Shown here piece by piece: positions 17,753-26,806 of a DNA stretch of 46,097 nucleotides. The stretch spans positions 1 through 46,097 of the forward strand of contig CANRBS010000005.1 in the NCBI GenBank assembly GCA_947628895.1. The letters run 5' to 3'. A program made the position numbers and the translations under genes. Each line of letters opens with the position of its first letter. Positions within the stretch are counted from its first letter, which is position 1. Below the pieces are notes generated by a model. That model was not told the DNA's origin and made no database searches. It saw nothing but the letters and a program-made list of their open reading frames with translations. Origin of the DNA: an uncultured Bacilli bacterium (GTDB lineage Bacteria > Bacillota_I > Bacilli_A > RF39 > UBA660).

Positions 17753-18355
17753 ATGAGTAAATTATATTATAGATATGGGACAATGAATTCAGGAAAAACT
17801 ACACTTTTATTACAAGCTGCTCATAACTATGAAGAAAAAGGAATGAAAATATTAATTTTAAAACCTAAAGTTGATACTAAAGGAAATGATAAAATAATAT
17901 CAAAATTAGGTCTTAAAAGAAAAGTAGATCATTTAATAAGCCAAGATGAAAAATTAAGTACATATTTAAATAATATAGATAAAGCCGTATTTTGTATATT
18001 TGTAGATGAAGCTCAATTTTTAACTAGAGATCAAGTAGATGAATTATTTATGTTTACTAAATTAAAAGATAGACCAGTTATTTGTTATGGACTTAGAAGT
18101 GACTTTAAGACTATTTCTTTTCCAGGCAGTTTAAGATTATTTGAAATAGCTGATGATATGGAAGAATTACATACAATATGTAAATGTGGAAGAAGAGCTA
18201 GATTTAATGGAAGAATAGTAAATGGAGAGTTCACTTCAAGTGGAGATCAAGTAGCAATTGATGGTGAAAATGAAGTTAAATATGAAGCTTTATGTGGTAA
18301 ATGTTATTTAGAACAAGTACTTAAAATAACAGAAGAAAAATTTAGTGAGGAATAA
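17753..18355 (+). CDS. tdk: thymidine kinase, copy 2
   Basis: YRYGTMNSGKTTLLLQ, FVDEAQFLTRDQVDEL, CKCG..CGKCY; standard Tdk length. Confidence 0.9.
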   Translation: MSKLYYRYGTMNSGKTTLLLQAAHNYEEKGMKILILKPKVDTKGNDKIISKLGLKRKVDHLISQDEKLSTYLNNIDKAVFCIFVDEAQFLTRDQVDELFMFTKLKDRPVICYGLRSDFKTISFPGSLRLFEIADDMEELHTICKCGRRARFNGRIVNGEFTSSGDQVAIDGENEVKYEALCGKCYLEQVLKITEEKFSEE

Positions 18356-18356
18356 A

Positions 18357-18815
18357 ATGAATAATAAAGGATTTTCATTATTACAAATATTATTAATTTT
18401 AGTACTTTTAGCTATTATAATTGTAGCAGTAAAATTAAAAACAAATAATACAAATGAACAAGAAAAAGAAAATAATTCTATACTTGAAAGTACTTTTATA
18501 AGTGAAGTTACTTCAATTATATATAATGCTAAAACACAATTTTTAACAGATTCATTAAATAATAAAGTTAATTTATGTTATGATAGTAAAACAAATCCTC
18601 TTGATTTAAGTTCAAATGATAAAAAATATTATTTAAAATTAAATGATAAAGGAGAAATAATTGACTTAATTGTTCAAAATGATAAGTTTGAAATAGTTAT
18701 ACTTGATAATAATGTTATTAATATTTATGATATTGGTACTAGTTCTTCAGATAAAAAATATAAATCTACTTTAATTAATAAAGATACTGAAATATTAAAT
18801 TGTTTAAATAATTAA
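18357..18815 (+). CDS. short prepilin-like paralog lacking the C-terminal lectin-like domain
   Basis: NNKGFSLLQILLILVLLAIIIVAV; body CYDSKTNPLDLSSNDKKYYLKLNDKGEIIDL parallels CFDSSTNALNLDGRSNILYVVKFNDKGKIIE of the long family. Confidence 0.75.
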   Translation: MNNKGFSLLQILLILVLLAIIIVAVKLKTNNTNEQEKENNSILESTFISEVTSIIYNAKTQFLTDSLNNKVNLCYDSKTNPLDLSSNDKKYYLKLNDKGEIIDLIVQNDKFEIVILDNNVINIYDIGTSSSDKKYKSTLINKDTEILNCLNN

Positions 18816-18907
18816 AATAATTCCTGTAAAAGCGAATTATTTTTTTAATCAATTTTATTAGTTTATTTTTTTAAACATATATTGTATAATTAAAGAAGGT
18901 GAATTTT

Positions 18908-19204
18908 ATGGAAGATAAAATTGAGTTTAGAGATTTAAAAGAACTTTATAATAGAAGTAAACCTGCATTATATTCTAAATTAAAAGAAATTAGAAGATTA
19001 AATTTTAATTTTGTAACTATGAGAGATATATGGAATTATTTAGTAGATAATGTATGGAATAATAAAGTTAATTTAGAACTTCATGAATTAATAAATGATA
19101 TATTAAATGCTGATAATTATAAAATAAATGATTATGTTATGGAAAAATTAGATAAATTAAAAAATAATGAAGATAAAAAAGATATTGTGAACAACTTAAT
19201 CTAG
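18908..19204 (+). CDS. ComN-like post-transcriptional regulator family protein
   Basis: ~99 aa protein directly before secDF; LKELYNRSKPALYSKLKEIRRLNFNFVTMRDIWNYLVDNVW. Confidence 0.5.
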   Translation: MEDKIEFRDLKELYNRSKPALYSKLKEIRRLNFNFVTMRDIWNYLVDNVWNNKVNLELHELINDILNADNYKINDYVMEKLDKLKNNEDKKDIVNNLI

Positions 19205-19213
19205 GAGGAATTT

Positions 19214-21436
19214 ATGAAAAAATTAATTAAACCAATTTTAGTTTTAGTACTTATAGTTTTATTTGGATCATTTATGATTAAACCAATTATTAATAATATT
19301 TCTTATGGTATTGATTTACAAGGTGGATTTGAAATTTTATATAATATAGAACCACTTGAAGAAGGAGATACCCTAACACAAGATGATTTAGAAAATACAT
19401 ATAAAGCTATAGTTAATAGAATTGATACATTAGGAGTATCAGAACCAGTTATTACTGTTGAAGGAGATAATTTAATTAGAATACAACTTCCAGGTGTATC
19501 AAATGAAGAAGAAGCAAGAAATAGAATTAGTACAACAGCAGTACTTTCTTTTAGAGATGTTAATGATAACTTACTTTTAACTAGTGATATACTTGGTCGT
19601 CATGGTGCCTCTTTATCACAAAATGAAAAAACATTTCAATATCAAGTTAAATTAGATGTTAGTGATACGACTAAATTTTATGAAGTTACTAAAGAATTAA
19701 GTGAAAAAAGTGATGGAAATAATAAAATGATTACTTGGCTTGACTTTGATAGTGAAACTGATTCATATAGTACTCTTACAAGTGAATGTGGAACATCTAA
19801 TAGTAAATGTATATCAGAAGCTTATGTTAATGAAGGACTTAATAGTAGTAGTGTAGTAATTGAAGGTAGTTTTACTAAAGAAGAAGCACAAAATTTAGTA
19901 GATTTAATTAATAGTGGTTCTCTTCCAACTAAACTTACAGAAGAAGCAACTCCAAGAAGTGTATCTCCATCTTTTGGTGAAGAAACTATATTAAAAACTG
20001 GTATTGCTGGAATAATTGCATTTGCTATAATTTCACTTATATTAATAGTTAAATATAGATTAAGTGGTGTTATTAGTAGTGTATGTTTATTTGTATATAT
20101 GATTTTAGTATTCTTGTTATTTAATGGAGTAGATGGAGTACTAACACTTACTGGTATTGCAGCATTAATATTAGGTATTGGTATGGCAGTAGACTCAATT
20201 ATTATTGCTAATGAAAGAGTTAAAGATGAACTTTCTAAAGGTGAAAAATTAAATGTAGCATATAAAGAAGGAAATAAAAGTAGTTTAACTTCTATAATAG
20301 ATGCTAATATCACAACATTCATCGCAGGAGTTATTCTATATATATTTGGTGAATCATCTGTTAAAGGTTTTGCAACTATGTTATTAATTACTATTTTAGT
20401 AACAGCACTAACTACAGTACTATTATATAGATTAATATTAAATGCATTTGTTAAATCTAATGTATTTAAAGATAAACAAAAATTATTATTTGGAGCATCA
20501 AGTAAAAAGAAAGAAATTAATTATGTAAAAATTGCTAAATATCCAATGATTGCTTCTTCCATAATAATTGTACTTGGTATTTGCTTTGTAATATTTAAAG
20601 GATTTAATTTTGGAGTAGATTTTACAGGTGGAACAAATATTAATTTATCATCTTCAAATGATATTGATTTTAATAAAGTAAATGAAATAGTAAAGGGTTA
20701 TGATGTTAGAGATTATGACTATTATATTGGAACTAAAAAAGAAGGATATGTTGTATTAAATGAAATATTAGATGAAGAAAAAGAATTAGCCGTTAAAAAT
20801 AAATTAAATGATTTAGGAATAGAAACATCATCTAATGAAATTAGTACACTTGTAACAGAAAGCCTAACTAAAAATGCAATTAAATCATTAATTTATTCAC
20901 TTATTGCAATTATAATTTATGTAGCTATTAGATTTAATATAAATTATGCTATTAGTGGAATATTAATGTTATTACATGATGTACTTATAATACTTTCTAT
21001 ATTTGCAATATTTAATATATCAGTAGATTTTATAATTATTGCCTCTCTACTTACAATTATTGGTTACTCAATAAATGATACGATAGTTGTATTTGATAGA
21101 ATTAGAGAAAATAAAAAGACACTTTATAGAAATAAAAAACGATTAACTAAAGAAGAACTTACAAATTTAGTAAACACATCATCAATCCAAACAATTAATA
21201 GAAATATATGGACTAGTATTACAACAATAGTAGCAATAGTAACATTACTTTGTGTTGGTTTAAATGATATCTTAACATTTAATATTGCTATATTAATAGG
21301 GCTAATTGCTGGTACAATATCTTCATTATTAATTGGTCCTAAAATTTGGTTAATGCTTGAAAAGAAAAGTATGGAAAAACCAGATGATGAGGATGATGAA
21401 ATAGAAGAATTAAAAATTAAAGGAATAAATTCGTAA
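19214..21436 (+). CDS. secDF: fused protein translocase SecDF
   Basis: GIDLQGGFEILY (SecD) and FGVDFTGGTNI (SecF) in one ORF; 740 aa. Confidence 0.95.
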   Translation: MKKLIKPILVLVLIVLFGSFMIKPIINNISYGIDLQGGFEILYNIEPLEEGDTLTQDDLENTYKAIVNRIDTLGVSEPVITVEGDNLIRIQLPGVSNEEEARNRISTTAVLSFRDVNDNLLLTSDILGRHGASLSQNEKTFQYQVKLDVSDTTKFYEVTKELSEKSDGNNKMITWLDFDSETDSYSTLTSECGTSNSKCISEAYVNEGLNSSSVVIEGSFTKEEAQNLVDLINSGSLPTKLTEEATPRSVSPSFGEETILKTGIAGIIAFAIISLILIVKYRLSGVISSVCLFVYMILVFLLFNGVDGVLTLTGIAALILGIGMAVDSIIIANERVKDELSKGEKLNVAYKEGNKSSLTSIIDANITTFIAGVILYIFGESSVKGFATMLLITILVTALTTVLLYRLILNAFVKSNVFKDKQKLLFGASSKKKEINYVKIAKYPMIASSIIIVLGICFVIFKGFNFGVDFTGGTNINLSSSNDIDFNKVNEIVKGYDVRDYDYYIGTKKEGYVVLNEILDEEKELAVKNKLNDLGIETSSNEISTLVTESLTKNAIKSLIYSLIAIIIYVAIRFNINYAISGILMLLHDVLIILSIFAIFNISVDFIIIASLLTIIGYSINDTIVVFDRIRENKKTLYRNKKRLTKEELTNLVNTSSIQTINRNIWTSITTIVAIVTLLCVGLNDILTFNIAILIGLIAGTISSLLIGPKIWLMLEKKSMEKPDDEDDEIEELKIKGINS

Positions 21437-21452
21437 CTTCTAATGAAAGGAA

Positions 21453-23582
21453 GTGAAAATAATAAAAAATTATACTTATAATGATTTAATAGAATTATTA
21501 AATACATATATGGATACCGTATATATTGATTTTATTAATAAATATTATGAACAAGCTAAAATAATATATGATGGCATGAAAAGAAATAATGGGGAAGAAT
21601 ATATTACTCATCCTATTAATGTTGCATATATTTTAGCATCACTTAAAATGGATCCAGTAACTATAGGTTCTGCTTTAATACATGAAGCTATATCATTAAA
21701 TAAAATGACATATGATGAGATAGTAGATTCGTTTGGAGTAGATAGTGCTAATATTGTAAATGGTGTTACTAAAATAAGTAATTTAAGGCAAACATTTAAA
21801 ATAAATAATCCAGAAAAATATAGAAGAATAATAGTAGGTCTTGCAGAAAATCCAGCAACATTATTTATTAAATTTGCAGATAGATTACACAATCTTAGAA
21901 CTCTTGATTTAAGTGATGAAGAACATAAAAAATATATAATAGATGAAACACAAAACATTTATATACCGATCGCACATAGACTTGGTATGAAAAAAATGAA
22001 AAGTGAACTTGAAGATTTATGCTTACAATACAATGATAGTGAAGGATATAATAAAGTATTAGATAAAATAAATTCATCTAAAGCTGAACTTGAAAAATCA
22101 CTTGCTAAAATGAAATATGAAATAATGCAAATACTTGATGCACACAATATTAAGTATCAAATATTATCGCGGGTTAAATCAGTTAGAGGAATTTATAATA
22201 AACTTAAAAATGGTAAAAAATGGGAAGATATTTATGACTTACTAGGTCTTAGAGTTTTAGTTGATGATGTAGAAGATTGCTATAGAGTAATTGGTCTTGT
22301 TCAAGCTAAATATCAACCAATTCCAAATAGATTTAAAGATTATATTGCAAATCCAAAACCAAATCTATATCAAAGTTTACACACAACAATATTTGGTGAA
22401 GATAAAAGAATATATGAGTTGCAAGTAAGAACTTATGATATGGATGAAATAGCAGAAAAAGGTGTAGCATCTCACTGGAGTTATAAAGAACATATTGATG
22501 GAAGTGTTAAAAATAATTTAGATAAAATATTAGAACAATTTAGAGTTTTAGTAGAAGTAAATGATATGGAAAAAAATATGGATTTCTTTGTAAATATCAA
22601 AGATGAACTTAAAGGAAGTGATATTTATGTATATACTCCAAAAGGAGATATAATAGAGCTTCCTCAAGGAAGTACACCAATAGATTTTGCATATAAAATA
22701 CATAGTGAAGTAGGTAATACTACAACTGGTGCACTAGTAAACTCTAAAATGGTAAAACTAGATTATGAACTTAAAGATGGAGATTTAGTAGAATTAATAA
22801 CTCAAAAAGGACATGCTCCATCTAAAGGATGGTTAAAGTTTGTTAAAACAGATAGTGCTAAGAGTAGAATTAAATCATACTTCTATAAAAAAGAAAGAGA
22901 AAAATATATATCACTTGGTCATGATATGATGGCAAGTGAATGTAAAAAAAGAAACTTAGATATAAATGAAATATTAAACGATGAAAATATGGAAAAACTA
23001 TCTAAAGCTCTTGGAATAGAAACTTTAGATGACTTATATTTCTCTGTTGCAACTATGAAGTTTTTACCATCATCTATTCTTAATAGACTTGAAGTAAAAG
23101 AACCAAAATCTAAAGTACTTACATTACCAAAACAAAAAGGTTCATCTAAAAATGGTATAGTAATCGCGGGATCTACAGATATATTATCAACACTTGCAAC
23201 TTGTTGTAATCCTGTTTATGGTGAAGATATAGTAGGATATATAACAAGGGGTTATGGAGTTAAAATACATTCTAAGAATTGTCCTAATATTGATTTAAGT
23301 AGTGATAGAATTATTGAAGCTTCTTGGGAAAATGATGTTGATAATAGATATAATGCAAAATTAAAAGTATATATTGATGAAGTAAGTGATATACTTCTAA
23401 ATATTATTACACTAGCTACTAAAAAAGAAATAATAGTAGATTCAATAAATTTAATAAATAGAAATAAAGAATTATTTTATGATATAAATTGTAAAGTAAA
23501 AAATATAAAGTCTTTACATGAGTTCATAGATGAAATAAAATTAATTAAGAGTGTAAAAGCCGTAGAAAGGATATTTATCTAA
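21453..23582 (+). CDS. rel: RelA/SpoT family (p)ppGpp synthetase
   Basis: RVKSVRGIYNKLKNG, DYIANPKPNLYQSLHTTIFG, ELQVRT..MDEIAEKGVASHWSYKE, TGS and ACT domains; GTG start. Confidence 0.93.
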   Translation: MKIIKNYTYNDLIELLNTYMDTVYIDFINKYYEQAKIIYDGMKRNNGEEYITHPINVAYILASLKMDPVTIGSALIHEAISLNKMTYDEIVDSFGVDSANIVNGVTKISNLRQTFKINNPEKYRRIIVGLAENPATLFIKFADRLHNLRTLDLSDEEHKKYIIDETQNIYIPIAHRLGMKKMKSELEDLCLQYNDSEGYNKVLDKINSSKAELEKSLAKMKYEIMQILDAHNIKYQILSRVKSVRGIYNKLKNGKKWEDIYDLLGLRVLVDDVEDCYRVIGLVQAKYQPIPNRFKDYIANPKPNLYQSLHTTIFGEDKRIYELQVRTYDMDEIAEKGVASHWSYKEHIDGSVKNNLDKILEQFRVLVEVNDMEKNMDFFVNIKDELKGSDIYVYTPKGDIIELPQGSTPIDFAYKIHSEVGNTTTGALVNSKMVKLDYELKDGDLVELITQKGHAPSKGWLKFVKTDSAKSRIKSYFYKKEREKYISLGHDMMASECKKRNLDINEILNDENMEKLSKALGIETLDDLYFSVATMKFLPSSILNRLEVKEPKSKVLTLPKQKGSSKNGIVIAGSTDILSTLATCCNPVYGEDIVGYITRGYGVKIHSKNCPNIDLSSDRIIEASWENDVDNRYNAKLKVYIDEVSDILLNIITLATKKEIIVDSINLINRNKELFYDINCKVKNIKSLHEFIDEIKLIKSVKAVERIFI

Positions 23583-24037
23583 TGAGAGTAGTTATTCAAA
23601 GAAGTAAAAAAAGTAAAGTAACAATTGATGGTAAAATAAATGGAAAGATTGATCATGGTTTTGTTATCTTAGTTGGATTTACGGAAGGTGATAATGAAAA
23701 AATATTAGATAAAATGATTAATAAGATTATTAATTTACGAATTTTTGAAGATGAAAATGGTAAAATGAATAAAAGTATACTTGATACTAAAGGTAGTATT
23801 TTAAGTATTAGCCAGTTTACTTTATATGCATCTTGTACTGAAGGAAGAAAACCATCATTTATAAATGCATTAAATCCAGCTACCGCGACTATACTTTATG
23901 ATAAATTTAATCAAAAATTAAGTGAATTTGTAAGTGTAGAAACTGGAATATTTGGAAGTGATATGAAAGTTGAAATATTTAATGACGGACCTGTAACAAT
24001 AATTTTAGATAGTAATGAAATATGTAAAAATGCATAA
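23582..24037 (+). CDS. dtd: D-aminoacyl-tRNA deacylase
   Basis: MRVVIQRSKKSKVTIDGK, SISQFTLYASCTEGRKPSF, GIFGSDMKVEIFNDGPVTIILDS. Confidence 0.95.
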   Translation: MRVVIQRSKKSKVTIDGKINGKIDHGFVILVGFTEGDNEKILDKMINKIINLRIFEDENGKMNKSILDTKGSILSISQFTLYASCTEGRKPSFINALNPATATILYDKFNQKLSEFVSVETGIFGSDMKVEIFNDGPVTIILDSNEICKNA

Positions 24038-24085
24038 TGATTTTTTATGCATTTTTTGATATAATAAGAAAGGAAGGTGATAATT

Positions 24086-24520
24086 ATGAGTGAAAAGGGA
24101 CTTACATTAAAAAAATTATTAATGATAATATTTATAATTGTATTAATAGTACTTGGTGTATTTTATTTTAAAAATGCATCTAAAAAGACTAAGGAAACTG
24201 CTTTCGTAAATGATGTTCAAAATTTAATAAAATTTGCAAGAGAAAATTTTACTTCAAGTCTACTATTAGAAAAAGAAAAGAGTTGTTTTCATAGTGAAAC
24301 AAATCCAATAAAAGTTGTTTTAGCTGATACTAGTTTAAAATATTATGTAAAATTAAATGAACAAGGAGAAGTTACAAATATAGTTGTTACAAGTGATATT
24401 TTTGAATTTACTGCAAATGGTGATAAAATTAATGAATTAGATGTTGGTTCACGATCTTCAAATAGAAAGTATAAAGTTAGTGAATTAAAAGATGACACAA
24501 TTATTCCAAGTTGTCAATAA
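24086..24520 (+). CDS. second short prepilin-like paralog
   Basis: SEKGLTLKKLLMIIFIIVLIVLGVFYF N-terminal helix; FVNDVQNLIKFARENFTSS...CFHSETNPIKV...KLNEQGEVTNI...VGSRSSNRKYKVSELK...C parallels the long family. Confidence 0.7.
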   Translation: MSEKGLTLKKLLMIIFIIVLIVLGVFYFKNASKKTKETAFVNDVQNLIKFARENFTSSLLLEKEKSCFHSETNPIKVVLADTSLKYYVKLNEQGEVTNIVVTSDIFEFTANGDKINELDVGSRSSNRKYKVSELKDDTIIPSCQ

Positions 24521-24637
24521 TGTAATTTAATAGATATAAAAGTACAAATTTATTTGATACTTTTTTATTTGTAAAAAATAATCTATTTTGTTTTTAAATA
24601 TAAAAAAATGTGTTAGAATAAAAATAGAGGTGAAATT

Positions 24638-25654
24638 ATGTCATATATTATTAACAGAATAAAAAGTATTCAATTTAAAAGAATGAATGAAGTATTAAAT
24701 AGGGAGGCATCATTAAACAATAGAAGTAGACTTTCTATTAAAATGGATTATTTAGGATGTGTCTTTAAATATAAACTTGGTTATGTTGATTATATGAAAG
24801 GTAATTATGCTAATTTAAATGATACTGATAGAAGCAAAATGTTAAATACAGAAAACTATAGAAAATTACTTGCATATTTAAATCCTATTAAATATAGAGT
24901 AACTATGGATGATAAAATAGTTTGTAATAAAATTTTTCATAATTATATAAAAAGAGATTATATTGATTTAAGAGTAACTAGTCTTAATGAATTTAAAAAA
25001 TTTGTAAAAGAAAAAGAAATTGTTTTTGCTAAACTAGTTGATGGTTTTGGTGGAGATGGTGTTAAAAAAATAGTTGCAAATAACATTGATGATTATGAAA
25101 AATTATATAAAGATTTAATTGAAAAAAGACAATATTTAATAGAAGAAAAAATTATTCAACATAAAGAATTAGATAAAATTAATGAATTTGCTGTTAATAA
25201 TATAAGAATAGTAACTATATTAAAAGATGGAGAAGTAAATATATTTGAAAGAATACTGCGTATAAATGATGGACTTACTGATACAATTAGTTCTCATGAC
25301 ATTCAAGGAAGACTTGATGATAAAGGTAATTTAATATCTAGAATGGTTGATGATGACTTAAATGTATTTGAAACTCATCCTGTTACTGGATTTAAATTTG
25401 AAGGTATTAAAATACCATTTATGAAAGAAACAATTGAATTATGTGAGAAGGCTGCTCTTGAAGTTCCAAATATTAGACTTATTGGATGGGATATAGCAAT
25501 TACTAAAGATGGACCTGAAATTATTGAAGTAAATCCATATCCATGTTATACAAATTATCAATATTATTTAATGCATGATGACGATGAAAAAATGAATTAT
25601 TTAGAGCAAATAAAAGATATTTTAGGAAGTGAGATTGAAAATGTTAAGTGGTAA
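24638..25654 (+). CDS. ATP-grasp protein (sugar-transfer-associated ATP-grasp type)
   Basis: FAKLVDGFGGDGVKKI, YLIEEKIIQHKELDKIN, LIGWDIAITKDGPEIIEVNPYP. Confidence 0.75.
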   Translation: MSYIINRIKSIQFKRMNEVLNREASLNNRSRLSIKMDYLGCVFKYKLGYVDYMKGNYANLNDTDRSKMLNTENYRKLLAYLNPIKYRVTMDDKIVCNKIFHNYIKRDYIDLRVTSLNEFKKFVKEKEIVFAKLVDGFGGDGVKKIVANNIDDYEKLYKDLIEKRQYLIEEKIIQHKELDKINEFAVNNIRIVTILKDGEVNIFERILRINDGLTDTISSHDIQGRLDDKGNLISRMVDDDLNVFETHPVTGFKFEGIKIPFMKETIELCEKAALEVPNIRLIGWDIAITKDGPEIIEVNPYPCYTNYQYYLMHDDDEKMNYLEQIKDILGSEIENVKW

Positions 25655-26699
25655 TACTCTAGAAATTAACTTAAAAGGGATTTTTCATAATGTAAAAGAG
25701 ATTACTAATAATTATAAATATAAATATTATATTGGAGTAGTTAAAGCAAATGCCTATGGTTGTGGGTATGATAAAGTAATTAAAACTATGGAAAGTGCCG
25801 GAATAAATTATTTTGCTGTCGCGAATATTGATGAAGCATTGATGGTAAGAAAATATACTAAAAAAGGAATATTAATATTAACACCAGTTTTTCCAGAAGA
25901 CATAAATAAATGTATTAGAAATAATATTTCAATTACTATTGATGACATTAATTATTTAAAAGCTATTAAAATTACTCGTAAATTAAAAATACATATTAAA
26001 GTAAATACTGGAATGAATAGATTTGGTAGTAATGATGTAAATGAAATAAAAGAAATAATTAATTATTCACAAAAAAATGGCATAAAAGTAGAAGGTATAT
26101 ATACTCATATATATTATGCAGCTAATAAAAAGCAAGTTGATTCTCAAATAGATGTATTTAATTATATTTTTAGTAAATTAAATTATGATTTTCCAATGGT
26201 TCATATTATGAATAGTGAATCATTACTTCTATATGATAAATTTAAATATACAAATGGTATTAGAATAGGTGACTTATTATATGGACTTACTTTAGATGAT
26301 AGATTTGAATCAGTTATTAGTTTAAAAAGTCATATTATTAGAATAAGAAAACTTAAAAAAGGTGATACGGTTGGTTATGATGGAGCTTATACTGCAGAAA
26401 AAGATAATGAATTAATAGGTATTATACCAATTGGATATGCAGATGGATTATTAAAACCAAATAAAGGAAGATTCGTATATATAAATGATAAAAAATATAA
26501 AATAGTAGGTAATATATGTATGTGTAATGCATTTATTAAAATAGATGAAACCGTTAAATTATTTGATACAGTTTATTTAATTAAAGATTCAAAAGATGTA
26601 ATGAGAATATCTGAATATTTAAGTGATACTTATAATGAAGCTCCAAGTGAAATTACATGTGTAATAGATAATAATATTAAAAAAACTTATATAAATTAA
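25641..26699 (+). CDS. alr: alanine racemase
   Basis: YIGVVKANAYGCGYDKV (PLP lysine), KVNTGMNRFG, GDTVGYDGAYTAE, IGIIPIGYADGL. Confidence 0.92.
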   Translation: MLSGNTLEINLKGIFHNVKEITNNYKYKYYIGVVKANAYGCGYDKVIKTMESAGINYFAVANIDEALMVRKYTKKGILILTPVFPEDINKCIRNNISITIDDINYLKAIKITRKLKIHIKVNTGMNRFGSNDVNEIKEIINYSQKNGIKVEGIYTHIYYAANKKQVDSQIDVFNYIFSKLNYDFPMVHIMNSESLLLYDKFKYTNGIRIGDLLYGLTLDDRFESVISLKSHIIRIRKLKKGDTVGYDGAYTAEKDNELIGIIPIGYADGLLKPNKGRFVYINDKKYKIVGNICMCNAFIKIDETVKLFDTVYLIKDSKDVMRISEYLSDTYNEAPSEITCVIDNNIKKTYIN

Positions 26700-26745
26700 T
26701 GATACTTATGTATCATTTTTTAATGTAAAAATAATTATGTGCCTC

Positions 26746-26774
26746 TTGATATATATATATATATACGATATAAT
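26746..26774 (+). promoter_or_regulatory. promoter with (TA)8 tract filling the 17-nt spacer (prepilin-CLec gene 3)
   Basis: TTGATA 26746-26751, TATAAT 26769-26774; TA tract 26750-26765; long identical block shared with 14170-14247. Confidence 0.8.
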
Positions 26775-26806
26775 AAGGGAGTAAAAATAGAGAAGAGGTA
26801 ACAAAA

